From contig JAJNNQ010000075.1 of the NCBI GenBank assembly GCA_027886175.1, positions 56,791,001-56,855,000 of the forward strand: 64,000 bases of DNA, read 5' to 3'. Below, piece after piece: positions 1 through 12,572 of this stretch. Below the pieces are notes generated by a model, which saw nothing but the letters and a program-made list of their open reading frames with translations, searched no databases and was not told where the DNA came from. The stretch is from Phylloscopus collybita. Taxonomy: Eukaryota > Chordata > Aves > Passeriformes > Phylloscopidae. The translations under genes and the position numbers were made by a program. The first letter of the stretch is position 1. Every line of letters starts with the position of its first letter.

Positions 1-2648
1 AGTAGGCCCTGATTCTTTTCTATTGTGCAAAACTCCACTTGTTTCCCCTTTTTAATGGCAGGTATTGAAACAGGCAGTCTGAAGCATAATATTTGATATG
101 AATTAAGAGAAAGAATGAAATGAATTGTTTAATAGCACTATAGTAACCAAAGTGGGAAAGAAGACAATCCCCTGATTTAAGTTAAACTACCTGGAAAACA
201 AGCATTTTGATTTTTTTTAATAGTACATACAGTAATAATGAAAACTTGAATTCCATTCATGAGTGTAATTCACGTAATATCAAGAATCTTTGAAACATTT
301 TCAGCTCTGAATAAGGAATATATGACTTACCATTAGGCACTTAGGATTAAAATATTACTTCTTCAAGCTGACTTATCTATTCTTAAAATAGATACATTAC
401 TACAGAACTGTGCATGGGCTTTAGTTTCTACTTTCCATCTCTTAGCAGTCTTCATTTATTAATGATACATAACTAGCTTCAACTTTATATTTTTTTACCA
501 AAATGCCTCAATGGACAATTTATTTATCTGATTAAAATTTCTCTTTTCTACTGAGAATAAGTATATGTGTGAAGATTTAATAAAAGAGCTTTCACCATCC
601 AAGACTCAACAGGTACTCAAAGTGTCTGCTATAGGATACTATTCACAAATATACTACCAAATATCTTTTTGAAAGCTCTGGTATTTTTAAACATTAAATA
701 AATAGCATAATTTTTCCATTAAAAACAAGAATGCCATTTCTAGATTTAATGAGTATTTTCTATTTCATATTTTCAAAGAAAAAGTGAACTGAGTGCCTCA
801 TATATATATATATATATATATGCAATCATAAGTATCTTTTAGTCGATATGATTTGTTTGTTTTACTCGTTTGTTTATTTCATTAGTTCTTTTCATTGAGA
901 GAAACTCACACAGAGTCCAGTATTAAGGGAATGCATTGAGGTCTGCAATGTTACATACTGGGCTACAGATCTACAAATATATCTTGCATTCATATACATT
1001 CTGAAGAATAATGAAAAAAAAAAACACATACAAATGTCTCTGCAAAACTCAAAAGTCTATCAAGAGTATTTTGGAAAATTACATAACTGTCAATAGCAGT
1101 GTCCTTTGCAAGATAAAGCATTGTTGATTACTAATCACTTAAAGATTTTTAATTAAGAAAAAAAATCAGCAATGAGTATGAAGTAAGACAAGAGGGAAAG
1201 ACTTTTAGAAAGAAAACTACAGAATTTCATTATGTGTATGTAATAAATGCATCTCTCAGAAAAGGCAAAGACACAGTCCTTACTGTTATGTCTCAGAGGA
1301 GATACCAAGGCCCGACCAAAACCAGATTCTAGACTTCCTTTTTTCTGAATTTTCTGTTTGTTCTGAACAACAAAAAACCTGTAATGATTAATTAAATACT
1401 GCAACATCTACATTCCCTATTTATGTGCGAGGGATTCTTCTGCACAAAACAAAGTCACAAGTCTTGGTTGACTCTTTTTCAGTGTAACTATTAAAGAAAG
1501 AAGAAAAAAATAACATATTATTTGGAAAGGAATTACTGAATACCTGGAAGATATTGGATTTTGTCTTAGTCAGACACAATTCAGTAATAAAAAATATGTT
1601 CCGTATTTGCAAGCCTTGGCTGAAAACCCTCTGTGTTGATGTCTCTCTGGGTGAGAGTACAGGATGTGTTGTGTTACTCTGGGAAAGAGTTCCACCTTAG
1701 ACGTTCAACACTTCATAGCATTTTATAATTTAGAACCAAAATCCTAATCTAAGAATTACTTGTAAAGATAACCGTTCATATCCACTTGGCAAATGTTTTT
1801 GTCTTGTATTATGGTTTAATTAGTAGAAAAGGAGGGGGGGAATATAATACTAATTTGAAACAGTCATAGATAATGCATATAGATATATTACCAAGTGATA
1901 TTTTAAATAATGTCATTATGTTATTAATTTTAATGGTATTAGATTATAACACTGATTTTTTTCTCCTGAAATTTTTTAATAAAGACATGTATCTACCTCT
2001 GTTCTTCACGTTATAGTCTTCTGTTTGCAAGTCTTCTTTCAGTTTAGAGCACACAGTAAAGAATATTCTTCTGATTAAACTCATCAAATAAGTGAAGCTA
2101 TCAAGACAGTCAATAAAAGTGGCAAAAATACAAGGTTTTGTAAGTAAGATCTCCAAAGCCAGTGGCTGTAGCTAGCACTAAGAGAGCAACTAGGTGAGAT
2201 GAGTGCCAGCACAATTTGGAGACGTGTTCATTATCTTAGAAATCAATTGAATTGTAGAATGCTAGAATAGATGGATTAGATATATAAAGGCATCTATCTT
2301 GTACTGAGCTATAGTCTATATGAAGCAAATTGTTTTGAAAATGGTGGGAAAAACTGTACTCTATTAGATGAGAAAAATCTAGTTGTACTTTTTATACAAG
2401 AAATAAGTATGTCAGTTTGAAGATTACTGTTTCTCCCATGTATTCCATTTTTTTCTACAACCTTAATTTTCATTATTCTTTCCCCTGGATGGTGTAGTGC
2501 TATGATTGTTACTCTTTCTTTCTTTAAAAAAGAGAATGTTTCCTATATGGCAGCACCTGTTTCCTCTCTCTTTTCACTAAATTTTGTTGTTGTTTTTAAT
2601 ATTTGGTCGTTTTCTTTTAGTAATTTAGTAAGCAAATCTTAAATATTC
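1..2648. other. AT-rich non-coding DNA, no gene seen
   Basis: This stretch is AT-rich and has stops in all frames; the longest open frames are under 90 codons and resemble nothing I know. It contains a short (TA)n run at 801-821 and scattered A or T runs. I see no transposon that I can name. Confidence 0.7.
801..821. repeat. (TA)n dinucleotide microsatellite
   Basis: About ten uninterrupted TA units are visible. Their length makes the site likely to vary between individuals. Confidence 0.9.
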
Positions 2649-3775
2649 TGTCTATCATTTCTTGAACGGCCTGGTTTTTTGGCAGCAGAGGGGCCACAAA
2701 GATGGCTCCTGTGAAAAGCCCCTGGAAGCTTCCACTGTGCCCAGCAGAGGCAATCCCTGATGGCTCTGGAGATGGACGTGCTGCTGGCCAGAACTGGGCC
2801 AGTAAGAGAGGTTGGTAACGCCTCTGTGATAGCACATTCATGAAGAAAATCAAAACAAAATCACTCAGTTTTTGCTTCTAGCCAGAGAATAGAAGGAAGT
2901 TAGAACATGTGAGGGAAAACAACATGGAGACACCAAGGTCAGTGGATAAGGAGGGGCAGGAGCTGCTCCAGGCACCGGAACCGAGGTTCCTCTGCAGGCC
3001 ATGGTGAGAGCATGGTGAGGCAGCTGTGCCCCTGCAGCCCACGGGGATCCACCTGGGATGCAGAGATCAGCCCAGAGCCCCTGGGGATCCACAGGGGATG
3101 CAGAGATCCACCCAGAGCCCATGTGGGAGGTGCCCACGCCGGAGCAGTGGATGTCTGGGGGAGGCTGTGATCCATTGGGAGACCCGGAGCAGAGAGGGGC
3201 CCTCCTCCCAGGCCGGAGGAGAGAGGACTTGGAGTCTTTGGAGGGCTGCACCCTGTGGAAAGAGAGACTCACCTCACGGCAGTTTTGGGAGGGCTGTGTG
3301 CCTGTGGGAGGGACTCACGCTGCAGCAGCAGGTGCGGTAACGCTGCTGATCGTGAGGGAGGACCCACACCAGGCAAGTTCATGGAGAACTGTGTCCCGTG
3401 GGAGGGACCCTATGGTGCAGCAGGGGAAGGACTCCTCTCCCAGAGCAGCAAAGGAAATCTCAGTGATGAGCTGACCAAAGCCCCCTGCCCTATCTCTTTG
3501 GTGGGAAGGAGGGAGGGGCCAGGAGGGGATGGGAAGGGGTTTTAAGGGCTTATATTACTTCCCATTATCCTCGTCTGATTCTGTCAGCAATAAATTCATT
3601 TACCAACTTAAGCTGAGCCTGTTTTGCCCTTGAAGTGTGTTCTCCTGGTCCTTATGTCACTCACAAACCCTTTGTTAAATTTTCCCCCCTCTGCTGCCCA
3701 GCTGTAGTAGGGGAGGGTGAGCAAACAAGAGACTCTTGTGGGTGCTTGGCATTGGGCCAGTGTCAAACCACAACA
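2649..3775 (+). mobile_element. Solo LTR of an avian endogenous retrovirus, family A (copy 1)
   Basis: This is a GC-rich block in AT-rich surroundings. It shares its order of motifs with 47192-48270: a 5' part with GATGGCTCCTGTG and GAAGCTTCC, then GACACCAAGG, then many degenerate units of the form 'contrast GTGGGAGGGACCC ... GGAGCAG', then the closing motif GTCAAACCAC-ACA. A poly(A) signal AATAAA lies at 3589-3594, near the expected end of the R region. No gag, pol or env sequence lies on either side, so this is a solitary LTR left by LTR-LTR recombination. The 5' boundary is approximate because the terminal motif is decayed. No target-site duplication was found. Open frames of 96-138 codons inside it, on both strands, are by-products of the high GC and the internal repetition. 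The assignment to a bird LTR family is from memory of such elements. Confidence 0.88.
3589..3594 (+). promoter_or_regulatory. LTR poly(A) signal AATAAA
   Basis: A canonical AATAAA follows a TTATATTACTTCCCATTATCC-like stretch, as expected for the R region of this LTR family. Confidence 0.6.
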
Positions 3776-5960
3776 TCAGTTTACTATAAAAAATTAATCA
3801 GCACCACCATACAAAGCTTGAAAGATACACAGATTTGGAAATTGTGTCTCAGCTTTCACTGTCCGTGCTGCAAAATCTTTTAGAGCTTTGTGAAGCTGAC
3901 TGGATAGATTTTTTTCTTTTTAGTGAATATAAATCAACAGGGCTCTTAAACACCAAAACTAGTTTGGATTTGAGCAAAAACTAAAACAAGGTCTTTTTAA
4001 AATGAATAAAACAAAGTAACTAAAACATATTGAACAGAAATAAAAGGGCAACTCAGAGACTAATAACAAAGTCAAGGCCAGCATAGAGGTTTTGCTTCTT
4101 ACTTTCTGATACCTGGAAAATACCTGGACAGAAGCAAAACTCTTTGTAAACCAGTCTGAGTCTGTAGATACTTCCAGAGAATATGAATTCTCTTGATGCC
4201 AGAAATTTAAATGTCATCCTTAGAAACACAGTTGACAAAAACCCAGTAAGTTTATTTACTGGAGGAATGCTGTAATTGTCTGTTTATTTAACTTCAGCAG
4301 TGCCTAGAAGCTCCAGTGAATCAACTTAGGTCCACTGAATTTCACCCTCCTTCCATACAAAGCAGTAAAATTGTTCCTTCACTGGTAAAGATACCACTTT
4401 GAAAAGGTATGCAATAACCAACCTACTTTTAAGGAAAACCTCCACTGCCTTACCTTCTGAAATTTTCCTCTTTTCTGTAAAGGGAGTTGGATTTTTTTTT
4501 GTTAATGTTGAAACTGCTTAATTGTATTTTGACAGAAAGGTCTAAAATGTTCGCATTGTCAATGAGGCACAGAACTTACCTTTCATACAGAGTAATTGCT
4601 CTCATAATCAAAATAGTTTCCTGTTTCTAATATGATATCCAGGACAAAAAAAAAAAAAAATCTTTATTATTTCCTAATCTGTTATTGTTAATCTTTGACT
4701 ATGAAAAAATCAAGAAGCGTTAAGGGTATCATTATATTTTAATGAAAACCAAAACATCTTTTTCTGAGTTTGACTCTTTGTTCTCTTGATCTTTCAGATC
4801 TCAAGGGACTATAACCTAATTAAAATTGTAACTAGTTTTCATAAAAATGTATTACATTGAATAATGTTCTAGAAGAACATTTCATTTTTATTTCTACTTG
4901 TGTAAAATACATAATACATAAATTTTCTTTCTCAGTGTTAAAATTTCACAGTGCAGATCTGCTCATGGATAAAGCTCCAAGGTCTGTAGGGTTCTTGATA
5001 AGTTGTTCCATGAGATTCTCTCAAGTACAAGACTATGAAATGAAATAATTTTACAATAAATTTACTTCAAAAGACTCATTAAGGATTAGATCATAAACCT
5101 TTCACTCCCTTTCGTATAAAGATATTTGAATTCAGTGCTATTAAATCAAATTATTGTTTTAGCAACACTAGATAATTACTATTATTATTAAAACTTGTTT
5201 TTAATAACCACAATAACAATTATTTCCTAAATAAAAAAAATAAAGAAAAATGTTAGCATTAGGGAAAAAAAAGTGAGTTCAGGGAATCAGGAAAGTGTTT
5301 CTTTCTATGTGTCCCAGTAGAGGGCTAATAAATCCATGAAGCTATTCAATTGAATGTGGCAAAATGTTCCTTATTTATATTGGTTTTTTGATAAAAGTAT
5401 ATATTTTTTTTTCAAAGATGACCAAATATTTAGTGTCAGAAATATAAGGCCCTAAGGCCTAGATTATGGACATATTTTTGTTTACTTTCTTTTAATGAGT
5501 TAACATATAAGTAGTCTTACATTTTTGATCTAGAATGGATCCACAAACAAAAAGATATTGCTCTATAGAGTATAAAATAGCAATAAGTTTTCTTGATGCT
5601 CAGAGATCTCATTCTCCATACTTGTACTAAATGACAACAGAAATAGATACCACCAAGTAAAACAGTGTCCCAACAGCTTGTGTACAGGACTTAAGAATAT
5701 CAGGGTGAAGAACATCATGACCTTTTCCTCAGTACTGTGAAAGATGCATGAATATCCCAACTCATCTACGTCTTTATATCCACTTTCTTATGAAGATAAA
5801 ACAAAACAAAAAGGGTATCTTCCCTTTTCCAGAGGTACCAAATGCATACAGCAGAACAAACATGCTTTCTTTCTGCTTATTATTATTTTGGTTATATTCT
5901 TACAAGAACTTTTTACAGGAAAAATTGTACAGTGTAAGGATTTCAGATGGATGGCAAAAC

Positions 5961-6005
5961 TTTTTTTTTTTTTTTTTTTCCTTTTTTTTTTTTTTTTTTC
6001 TTTTT
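5961..6005. repeat. Long T-rich homopolymer tract
   Basis: Two runs of about 19-20 T are separated by CC and followed by CTTTTT. No element body is recognisable beside the tract, so a poly(A) tail of a minus-strand retrocopy is possible but not shown. Confidence 0.85.
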
Positions 6006-8048
6006 GTCTAGTAACAGTGGCTAATTTAGCCTGGCTTTGAAAAGAAGGAAAAATCAATATAACAATCAGAATGAAAAAAATCAGGCTATGGTGGAAAACT
6101 TCCACATTACAATTCATATGTCACTTTCTAGAGGGCGGAGTTTAGCATGAAGCCTAAAATGATAACTGTTCTCCAAAAGCAGAACAAAGAATATAATCAA
6201 ATTTTATGGGTTTGGGTACTGTTATGTGGTTCTCTTCTTATAAACAGTACAATTATGTTTTTAAGCTCATGAATTGAGATTTAGTCCTTTTAAGTAAACA
6301 GCGCCAGTCAAGGTTTCTTGATGAAATTCCATGTTGAGTAATCACATTATTTATCTCTCAGAAGAGTTTTTTGTTTATTTCTCATTTTGATTTGTCTTGC
6401 TTATCTTAAGTGTTCTGGAGGGTATTTTTGGAGAGTCAGTTAGAATAATGCCTTTAAGTGTTAGGTAGAAAAATGTTTTCTACAAATAATAAAAATACAT
6501 TTTAAGGATAATTTGAAATTAATTATAAAATCAATGATACCTTTATATGAATTACATACAAATATATATTGACTATTCATATGTATCATATATATTATAT
6601 CTCTCTATTTTGATAATTTATGGGCTTTGCCTTTAAAATATTGGCCTCAAATTATTTTCTTTTTGTGTAAGTGTCTGTGTTTCTTCTCTCTTGTACTTTT
6701 CCACTAAGCATAACCACCTATCAACAGAATCTGTGATGTTTATGGGTTCATCTGTTCTTTTTTCTTATTCTCAGCTTGAAGATATAAACCTACCTTTATG
6801 CCATAATAAGAATGTCTAAGGAAGACACTATAATCATAAGGCTCCAAACTGTAGATTACATCTGAAAGTGAGCAATAAGCAACAGAAGCAGATGAGCATA
6901 GACTTTGTTTTCTTGCAAATGCTTTTCATAATAAAGAAGTGAAAAGAATTGCACAAAGTGCACCGTATAGCATAACTCTACACAAAATTATTTTTGGATT
7001 TTTCCATGTGTCATCTGTGGTCTTTAAAAATACCTGTTACTGGCAATAAACTCTTTATACAAGATTTCACTGAAAAAGAGACCTCATGTTTCGGATTGAA
7101 AAGAACATTGCCGGAAGAATAAGTCAAATGGATTTAAATGCCAGAGAATACTTAAAAATACAAATTAATACTGGCAATATTCAACAGAGACATGTATTCA
7201 ATTAAAAAGTTTTAAAAGATATTTTTCCTGCATTTTCAACACCAAATTGTCATGGCTCAATCAGGAATTGATTACTGAGTAAATCAGTAAAAACTGAACA
7301 CAGCAAACACTGTAGCTAAATTGAATCACAGCTATATTCCGAGAGGAGGGAAGCTACACTGCTCTTCAAAGCGTAACTCACACAGGCCTCAAAGAGAGAG
7401 GTACTCTCTGGAGAAGAGCTCATACTATGAGCATTCAGGAGATCTCAAACGTCTCTTCACCTCTCTATACATGCAGCTTCTGGAAAACACTTAGTCAGTT
7501 CTACAGCTGTACCATCACATCAAGTCTCTGGAGGCAAAAGGTGGAGCAAACCACTTGCTCATTTTCTGGGTGAGCTGCCCTTAATGCAAGATGCAAAACT
7601 GGTGTAAAGGAGTAAAATTTATTTATATTTTTATTTATCTATTTATCTTTAAACTTCCTTAATTTAATTTGACATACTCTGCCAGAAGGAAAATTGGCAT
7701 ATTTCTTAGTGAGAACATAAGAATCTTCTATAAGTTGCAGACATAGTAATATAATATTTTAAAATACCATTCCTATGAAAGCTGTGTGGTTGAGGGACAT
7801 GCTTTTAATATTTTCCTGCACTCCTAAGTATCTGCACAGGATGTTGATGTAGATCTCAGTTTTCATGTTCTGTATTTTAAATAAAAGAAAATTTTAAAAC
7901 TTATAGATACAAGTACTTTTAAAGAAACTTAACTCAGCATTGGAAAGAGTGATATAGAAATTTTGGTGCAAATTAGCATAAAGTGAAAAAAAAGAAAAAA
8001 AAAAGTTTTGGAGTGTTCAGACAAAATTCCTTTAAGTTTTTTGGTGGG

Positions 8049-8090
8049 TTTTTTGTTTTGTTTTGTTTTGTTTTTTGTTGGTTTTTTTTT
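8049..8090. repeat. (TTTTG)n low-complexity tract
   Basis: Repeated TTTTG units run into a T run. An (AAAGAAAC)-like tract follows at 8101-8130. This is one of several TTTTG/CAAAA tracts in the window. Confidence 0.85.
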
Positions 8091-8490
8091 TCACCAATAG
8101 AAATAAAGAAACAAAGAAACAAAGAAAAACATATTTTCTATTCAGTGCTGTGCCCAAAATGTTGATCAATAATCTTGGACTTTAAAATAGTGTTTATGAT
8201 AAGGTCTAAGCTTCTGAATTCTCTACAGACACATTGCATTTGAAAACATTGTATGACTCCTCCATTACCAGTTCTGAAAGATGACAGTGATTTGTGCATG
8301 ATAGCAAGTGAAATATTCTCTGAATTTCAACACAGCTGAAGTAAGCAAGATACGTGTTCATGAAGCACATGTCCATATACTAACAGAAGTGACAGGATAG
8401 TTACTACCCACACCAGATTATCTCCAAGTCAGTTTTACATTTCATTTTCTCACTGGAAGGTCACAAAATGGATGACAAATCCATGCTTGT

Positions 8491-8524
8491 CTTATAAGGC
8501 TACATATGTCAGTAGCCTTATAAG
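8491..8524. repeat. Perfect 13-bp inverted repeat with 8-nt loop
   Basis: The left arm CTTATAAGGCTAC (8491-8503) and right arm GTAGCCTTATAAG (8512-8524) are exact reverse complements around the loop ATATGTCA. The DNA or RNA could fold into a 13-bp hairpin. No transposon ends or target duplications were seen around it. Confidence 0.9.
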
Positions 8525-11500
8525 CCTCTGAAAGTGGAGACTAATACAGATGAGCTAACTGGAGCCACTTTTTTTCTGACCTACTAGTTTCCTGCATCCC
8601 TTGGGATATAGAATGCTTCTGATTCAGCTGTAGCAATATTCTCATAGTATGTCTGTTCAGTATCGCTCTGTAGATTTGCAATGTATAGCATCACTTTACA
8701 ACTCAGTGCTGCTAAATATACATGGCTCTGGGCACTACCATAGGTTTCAAGCATTGCCATTATTGAAGTGTGCAACCGTTGTGGATGATTCATACTGTAT
8801 AGTATATCACTAATATGACTAGAATAAAGGAACATGTAAACCATATTTTTGAAATTTTGTCTCTGAACACACCAGCAATCACAAGGTTGGGCATCTTTCT
8901 GAGACTTTTTATAATAAAGAAAGCTATTTTTCCAAAAATATGTTGTTATTGAAGCCCTCAGTATTGCCAGAGGGCTGACTCCCTGAGAATTCTGAGAGGC
9001 CTTTTCCAAAAATTTTTAAATGTCCACTGTCTAATAAATCAGGCCTTCAAAAAATTAACATGCTAGTTAAGTATTAGCATCTTGATAAAATAAGTCAGCT
9101 AAAATTACTTTAGTCTTGTCTGTTACGTGTCATGGTCTGTCAGAGTCATTGCTCAGATAACTTTGTTAAACATTTCCACATGGGAAATAAAAATCTTTGT
9201 GAATACCGGAAAAAACCTAAATCATGTTCTGACTTGAATTATTTGCTGGTTTAAAACAGAAAGGCTCGTTAAACCTAATAGGACTAGGTTTAAGAATAAC
9301 AATAAATTGTGCTATGGTCTAGTTGGTAATATCTCCCTGCAATATCATTTCTACCAACCCAAAGTGCGTAAGACAAGTATTTTAGTATCAGTTACTGATA
9401 GTAAAGGTGCCAATCTCCAAGGCATATGCTGTGAATCTACACTGAAGAGAATTAGGTTAATAATGAGACACAGGTCATGAGATCCAGGTAAGAAATAATT
9501 TTACCATGGTTTCAAAAAATGCTCACAGACTCCATCTGTGTGACTGAAACTGTTCACTCTTCTTCTATCCTTCTAGCCTACATTTTATTTCTACATAAAA
9601 TAATGGTTTAAAAAAATCTGCTTATAGTGGTTAGAATACATTTATTGCCTTTTTACCTGCTGCCTAAGAGTGCCTAGAAATATGATAGGCCACTCCAAGT
9701 CTAAGCTTATTGGTAGGAAATCTGGTCACAAGGTTTTCTGACAGTTTTTGTGGTACTGATCTTAGTCTTTAAGTTCTAATATTATAAATTTAGATGACAT
9801 TTATTTCCCATATTGTTTACTTGACTACATTTATCTTGTCACTGAAAGAATATTTGGCAATTTGAGATTAAAAAGAGCACAAGATATCTTATGAAGATAA
9901 GTATAGTTGGAGATGGAGGTCTACAGGTTTCAGTGAACTGGTACAGCCTGAAATATAATGTCATTGCTGCAGTTCTACCCTGGTTCACTATGCGTATTCT
10001 TAAATCTTCCATGTAATTGTCACTAGTGCATTTAATGAAATATCTAACATTTTTCAAATTTTCAATGCATTCTTATCTCTCCCCAAAGGGAGAATAGCGT
10101 ATTACACAAAGTGTTTTGTTCTGGTAGGAATCAGTTGTATTGTTTGGGATTTTTTTCAACTTGCCTTTCAATACAATTTTCAGAAAAGCAACCCTGAAAT
10201 CAAATACAATGCTGGGATTAGAGATGTGCCTCCAGCTCATATTGCCTCCCAGGAAAGGTCTAATCTTCACAAAAATAATTTATATCTTTTGGTATTTGCT
10301 ATCCACTTGTTCTTCTCACTAAATCATCATGGTTAAACAACTTTCTTTATGATTTCTAATAATTCTTCGTTCATAGTCATATAAGATTAAATACTAGTTA
10401 CATAAAATTAGTGGGAGAACATGTTTCGTGATAGGGGATCTGCACCATGATAAAAAAAAAAAAACATGTTGTAAAATGAATGTGGATTATTTTCTGAGAG
10501 GCTCTACTTTGAATGCTTGGCAGTTCCTGGCTTGAATATAATCTAGACATTATTATGTTCTGTTTAAGTATAAAATCTCAAAGTTATTTTAGTAGTAAAA
10601 ACAATATACTATGCATTTTTAAAAGGTTCTTTTTTTTCCTTCAGATAACAGTGGAGAGCATACTCCAATATGAGTCATTTAGTTGGTACACTTGGAAGTT
10701 TTTCCTCATTTAGAATATATATAACTCATGTGAATTTATTCATTATGCATGAGTAGCCAGTCATTCTTACTTTTTAAAATTATTTGAAAATGACTACTGA
10801 AATCCTTTATATCAAATAATTGAAAATGTTTCTATTAAACAAAACAACTAAGTATGGTCTTAAATCTTTATAATTTTGAAAGTATTTATAGCAGATGCTG
10901 AACACTGAGAAAATGCCAAAATTTTAGCTGAATGATGTCAATGAGTTTTACAGGTTTGTTTTTTTTCAATATATAAATACTTATTCCTATTGTTATTTAC
11001 TAATCTGTTACTTTTGACCAAGTGATTGATAAAATGGTTTTTTATATAACTTTTACAAAATGGATCTACATTCTCAAGGATATAAACTTATTCAGGTCAA
11101 GACTCTACATGTGCTGCATTGTGCGGTTTTGAAATCTGCTTTTTGAGCAAATTCTTAATTCCAGTGCAAACAAAAATCAAATATAATTAATAAATTGTAT
11201 CTTAATGTGAATTATTGTCTATGTTTTATGTAATTTCTTTTACTCTGCCCCTAATGTCAGTAGACTGTGAAAGGGATACTATCTTGAAGTATATGACTGC
11301 TCCTGTTGAAGGTGTGTCTTTAAAATTAAGCACAAACATTAGTAAGAGCTGCTTGTTCTAATACAGCTTCATAAAGTTTTTCTACATAATATGCAAAAAC
11401 TCATTCAACACAGTGAATTGAATGAATTAGTGAGAGCCCTGAAAGGTAATCTCCCCATCCACCTGAATACACATTTTTCACCAGAAATACCTTAGTCTTT

Positions 11501-12239
11501 AGTCATAAAGCTTATCACTGTCACATGTTTATCATTATTACGCTGCACAAATGGCCTCCTTGTCCTTTATGTAAGTTCCAGGACTGAAAAATGTTCATGA
11601 CTTTCAGATATCAGGAAAAAAAATAAATCTACAAAGCACAATAATACATTATAGTGCATGACATAATGCCCTTAATAACTTGGGAAAAGTGGATTCTCTG
11701 GATATGAATTAGTCTTTCTGACTTACTTTAAGTACATTTGTATGATGCTGTCTCCTCATTAGGTGGGAAAAAAACCATGAAGGAGGACTATGATAAGAAA
11801 ATATATATTTTTTTTTCCCCCCAGCCAATAACACCAATACCTAGGTTGGTAGCCACAGAGATCAGAAATAGAAAGTTCTGCTCACAACATGATGATCAAA
11901 CTGACCAACAACATGAAGAAAGTCCTATTACCTCAGCCGTTTATGTCTATATGAAAACTTTGGAATTTATTTTTTTAGAGCTGTTTAATAAATGCAAAGC
12001 AGTGTCAAAAACAACTGGTGCTGGGATTTTTTAGAACTGCATATAACTATCTTCAATAAAACAAATGTAAGAAAATATAGGAATTATGGACTTTCCTTTT
12101 CCATACATAATTGCTGAAAATAGTGTGCATCTCATCCATCATACTAAGCTATGACTGCATTCAATTAACTTAATATGGTGTTAATGCAATACGGAAGAGG
12201 TAGTACTCATTCATCACATTGTATTATAGCAGTAATACA
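8525..12239. other. AT-rich non-coding DNA with one 141-codon open frame
   Basis: No recognisable element was found. An open frame of 141 codons with an ATG runs on the minus strand from 9009 to 8584. Its product is ordinary in composition, with no low complexity, but matches no domain I recognise, and no splice-site context supports it. A frame this long is mildly unusual for AT-rich DNA but can occur by chance in 64 kb read six ways. Confidence 0.6.
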
Positions 12240-12500
12240 GTAGTATTGTATTAGACTGATGTAATAAGGCTGTTAATAGAAGGCAATAAAACTATTATCA
12301 GGAAACTGCCATTAATACCTGGGATTTTTAAAGGCCATTTCTGTTGTGCTTGTAAATCTTTTACTCACCAAGATGCAATAAGAAAGACCCTCTGAGACTG
12401 CAGAAGCACTTGAGTATGTGACATTATGAATGTGCTATTTTTGGCTTTTCGATGGAGGAGCACATCTTATAGCACCTAATAAATCTGTGCTGAGGGTTGA
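12240..12500. promoter_or_regulatory. Candidate conserved non-coding element
   Basis: The stretch is compositionally complex, lacks microsatellites and transposon motifs, and is rich in homeodomain-type TAAT cores, such as AGGCTGTTAATAGAAGG and GCCATTAATACC. It is followed by a TATA-like box. Conservation cannot be seen from one sequence, so this call is an inference from texture only. Confidence 0.22.
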
Positions 12501-12525
12501 AAAGCATATTTTTCTGCTGAACAGT

Positions 12526-12572
12526 AGGCTGTAATACAGCCTAATACAGTAGAGATATATAAAAGGTCGCGA
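12526..12572 (+). promoter_or_regulatory. Short palindrome followed by TATA-like box and TCGCGA
   Basis: A perfect 7-bp inverted repeat (AGGCTGT-AAT-ACAGCCT, 12526-12542) precedes TATATAAAAGG (12556-12566) and then TCGCGA, a self-complementary motif with two CpGs. CpG is scarce elsewhere in the window. The arrangement resembles a small core promoter, but no coding frame starts downstream. Confidence 0.25.

Larger units (their letters stand above)
3776..8490. other. AT-rich non-coding DNA, no gene seen
   Basis: Only short open frames occur. The longest (about 109 codons, minus strand, ending near 5788) runs across the T-rich tract at 5961-6005 and is low-complexity lysine. Short A or T runs occur at 4646-4660, 5961-6005 and 7983-8001. 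Confidence 0.7.

Noticed and set aside
2865..3545. Overlapping frames of 78-138 codons on both strands
   Set aside because: They are all within the GC-rich, internally repetitive family A LTR, where stops are scarce in every frame.
9300..9360. GTGCTATGGTCTAGTTGGTAA as a CR1 3' UTR piece
   Set aside because: It matches only about 20 bases of what I recall of CR1 and has no tail after it.
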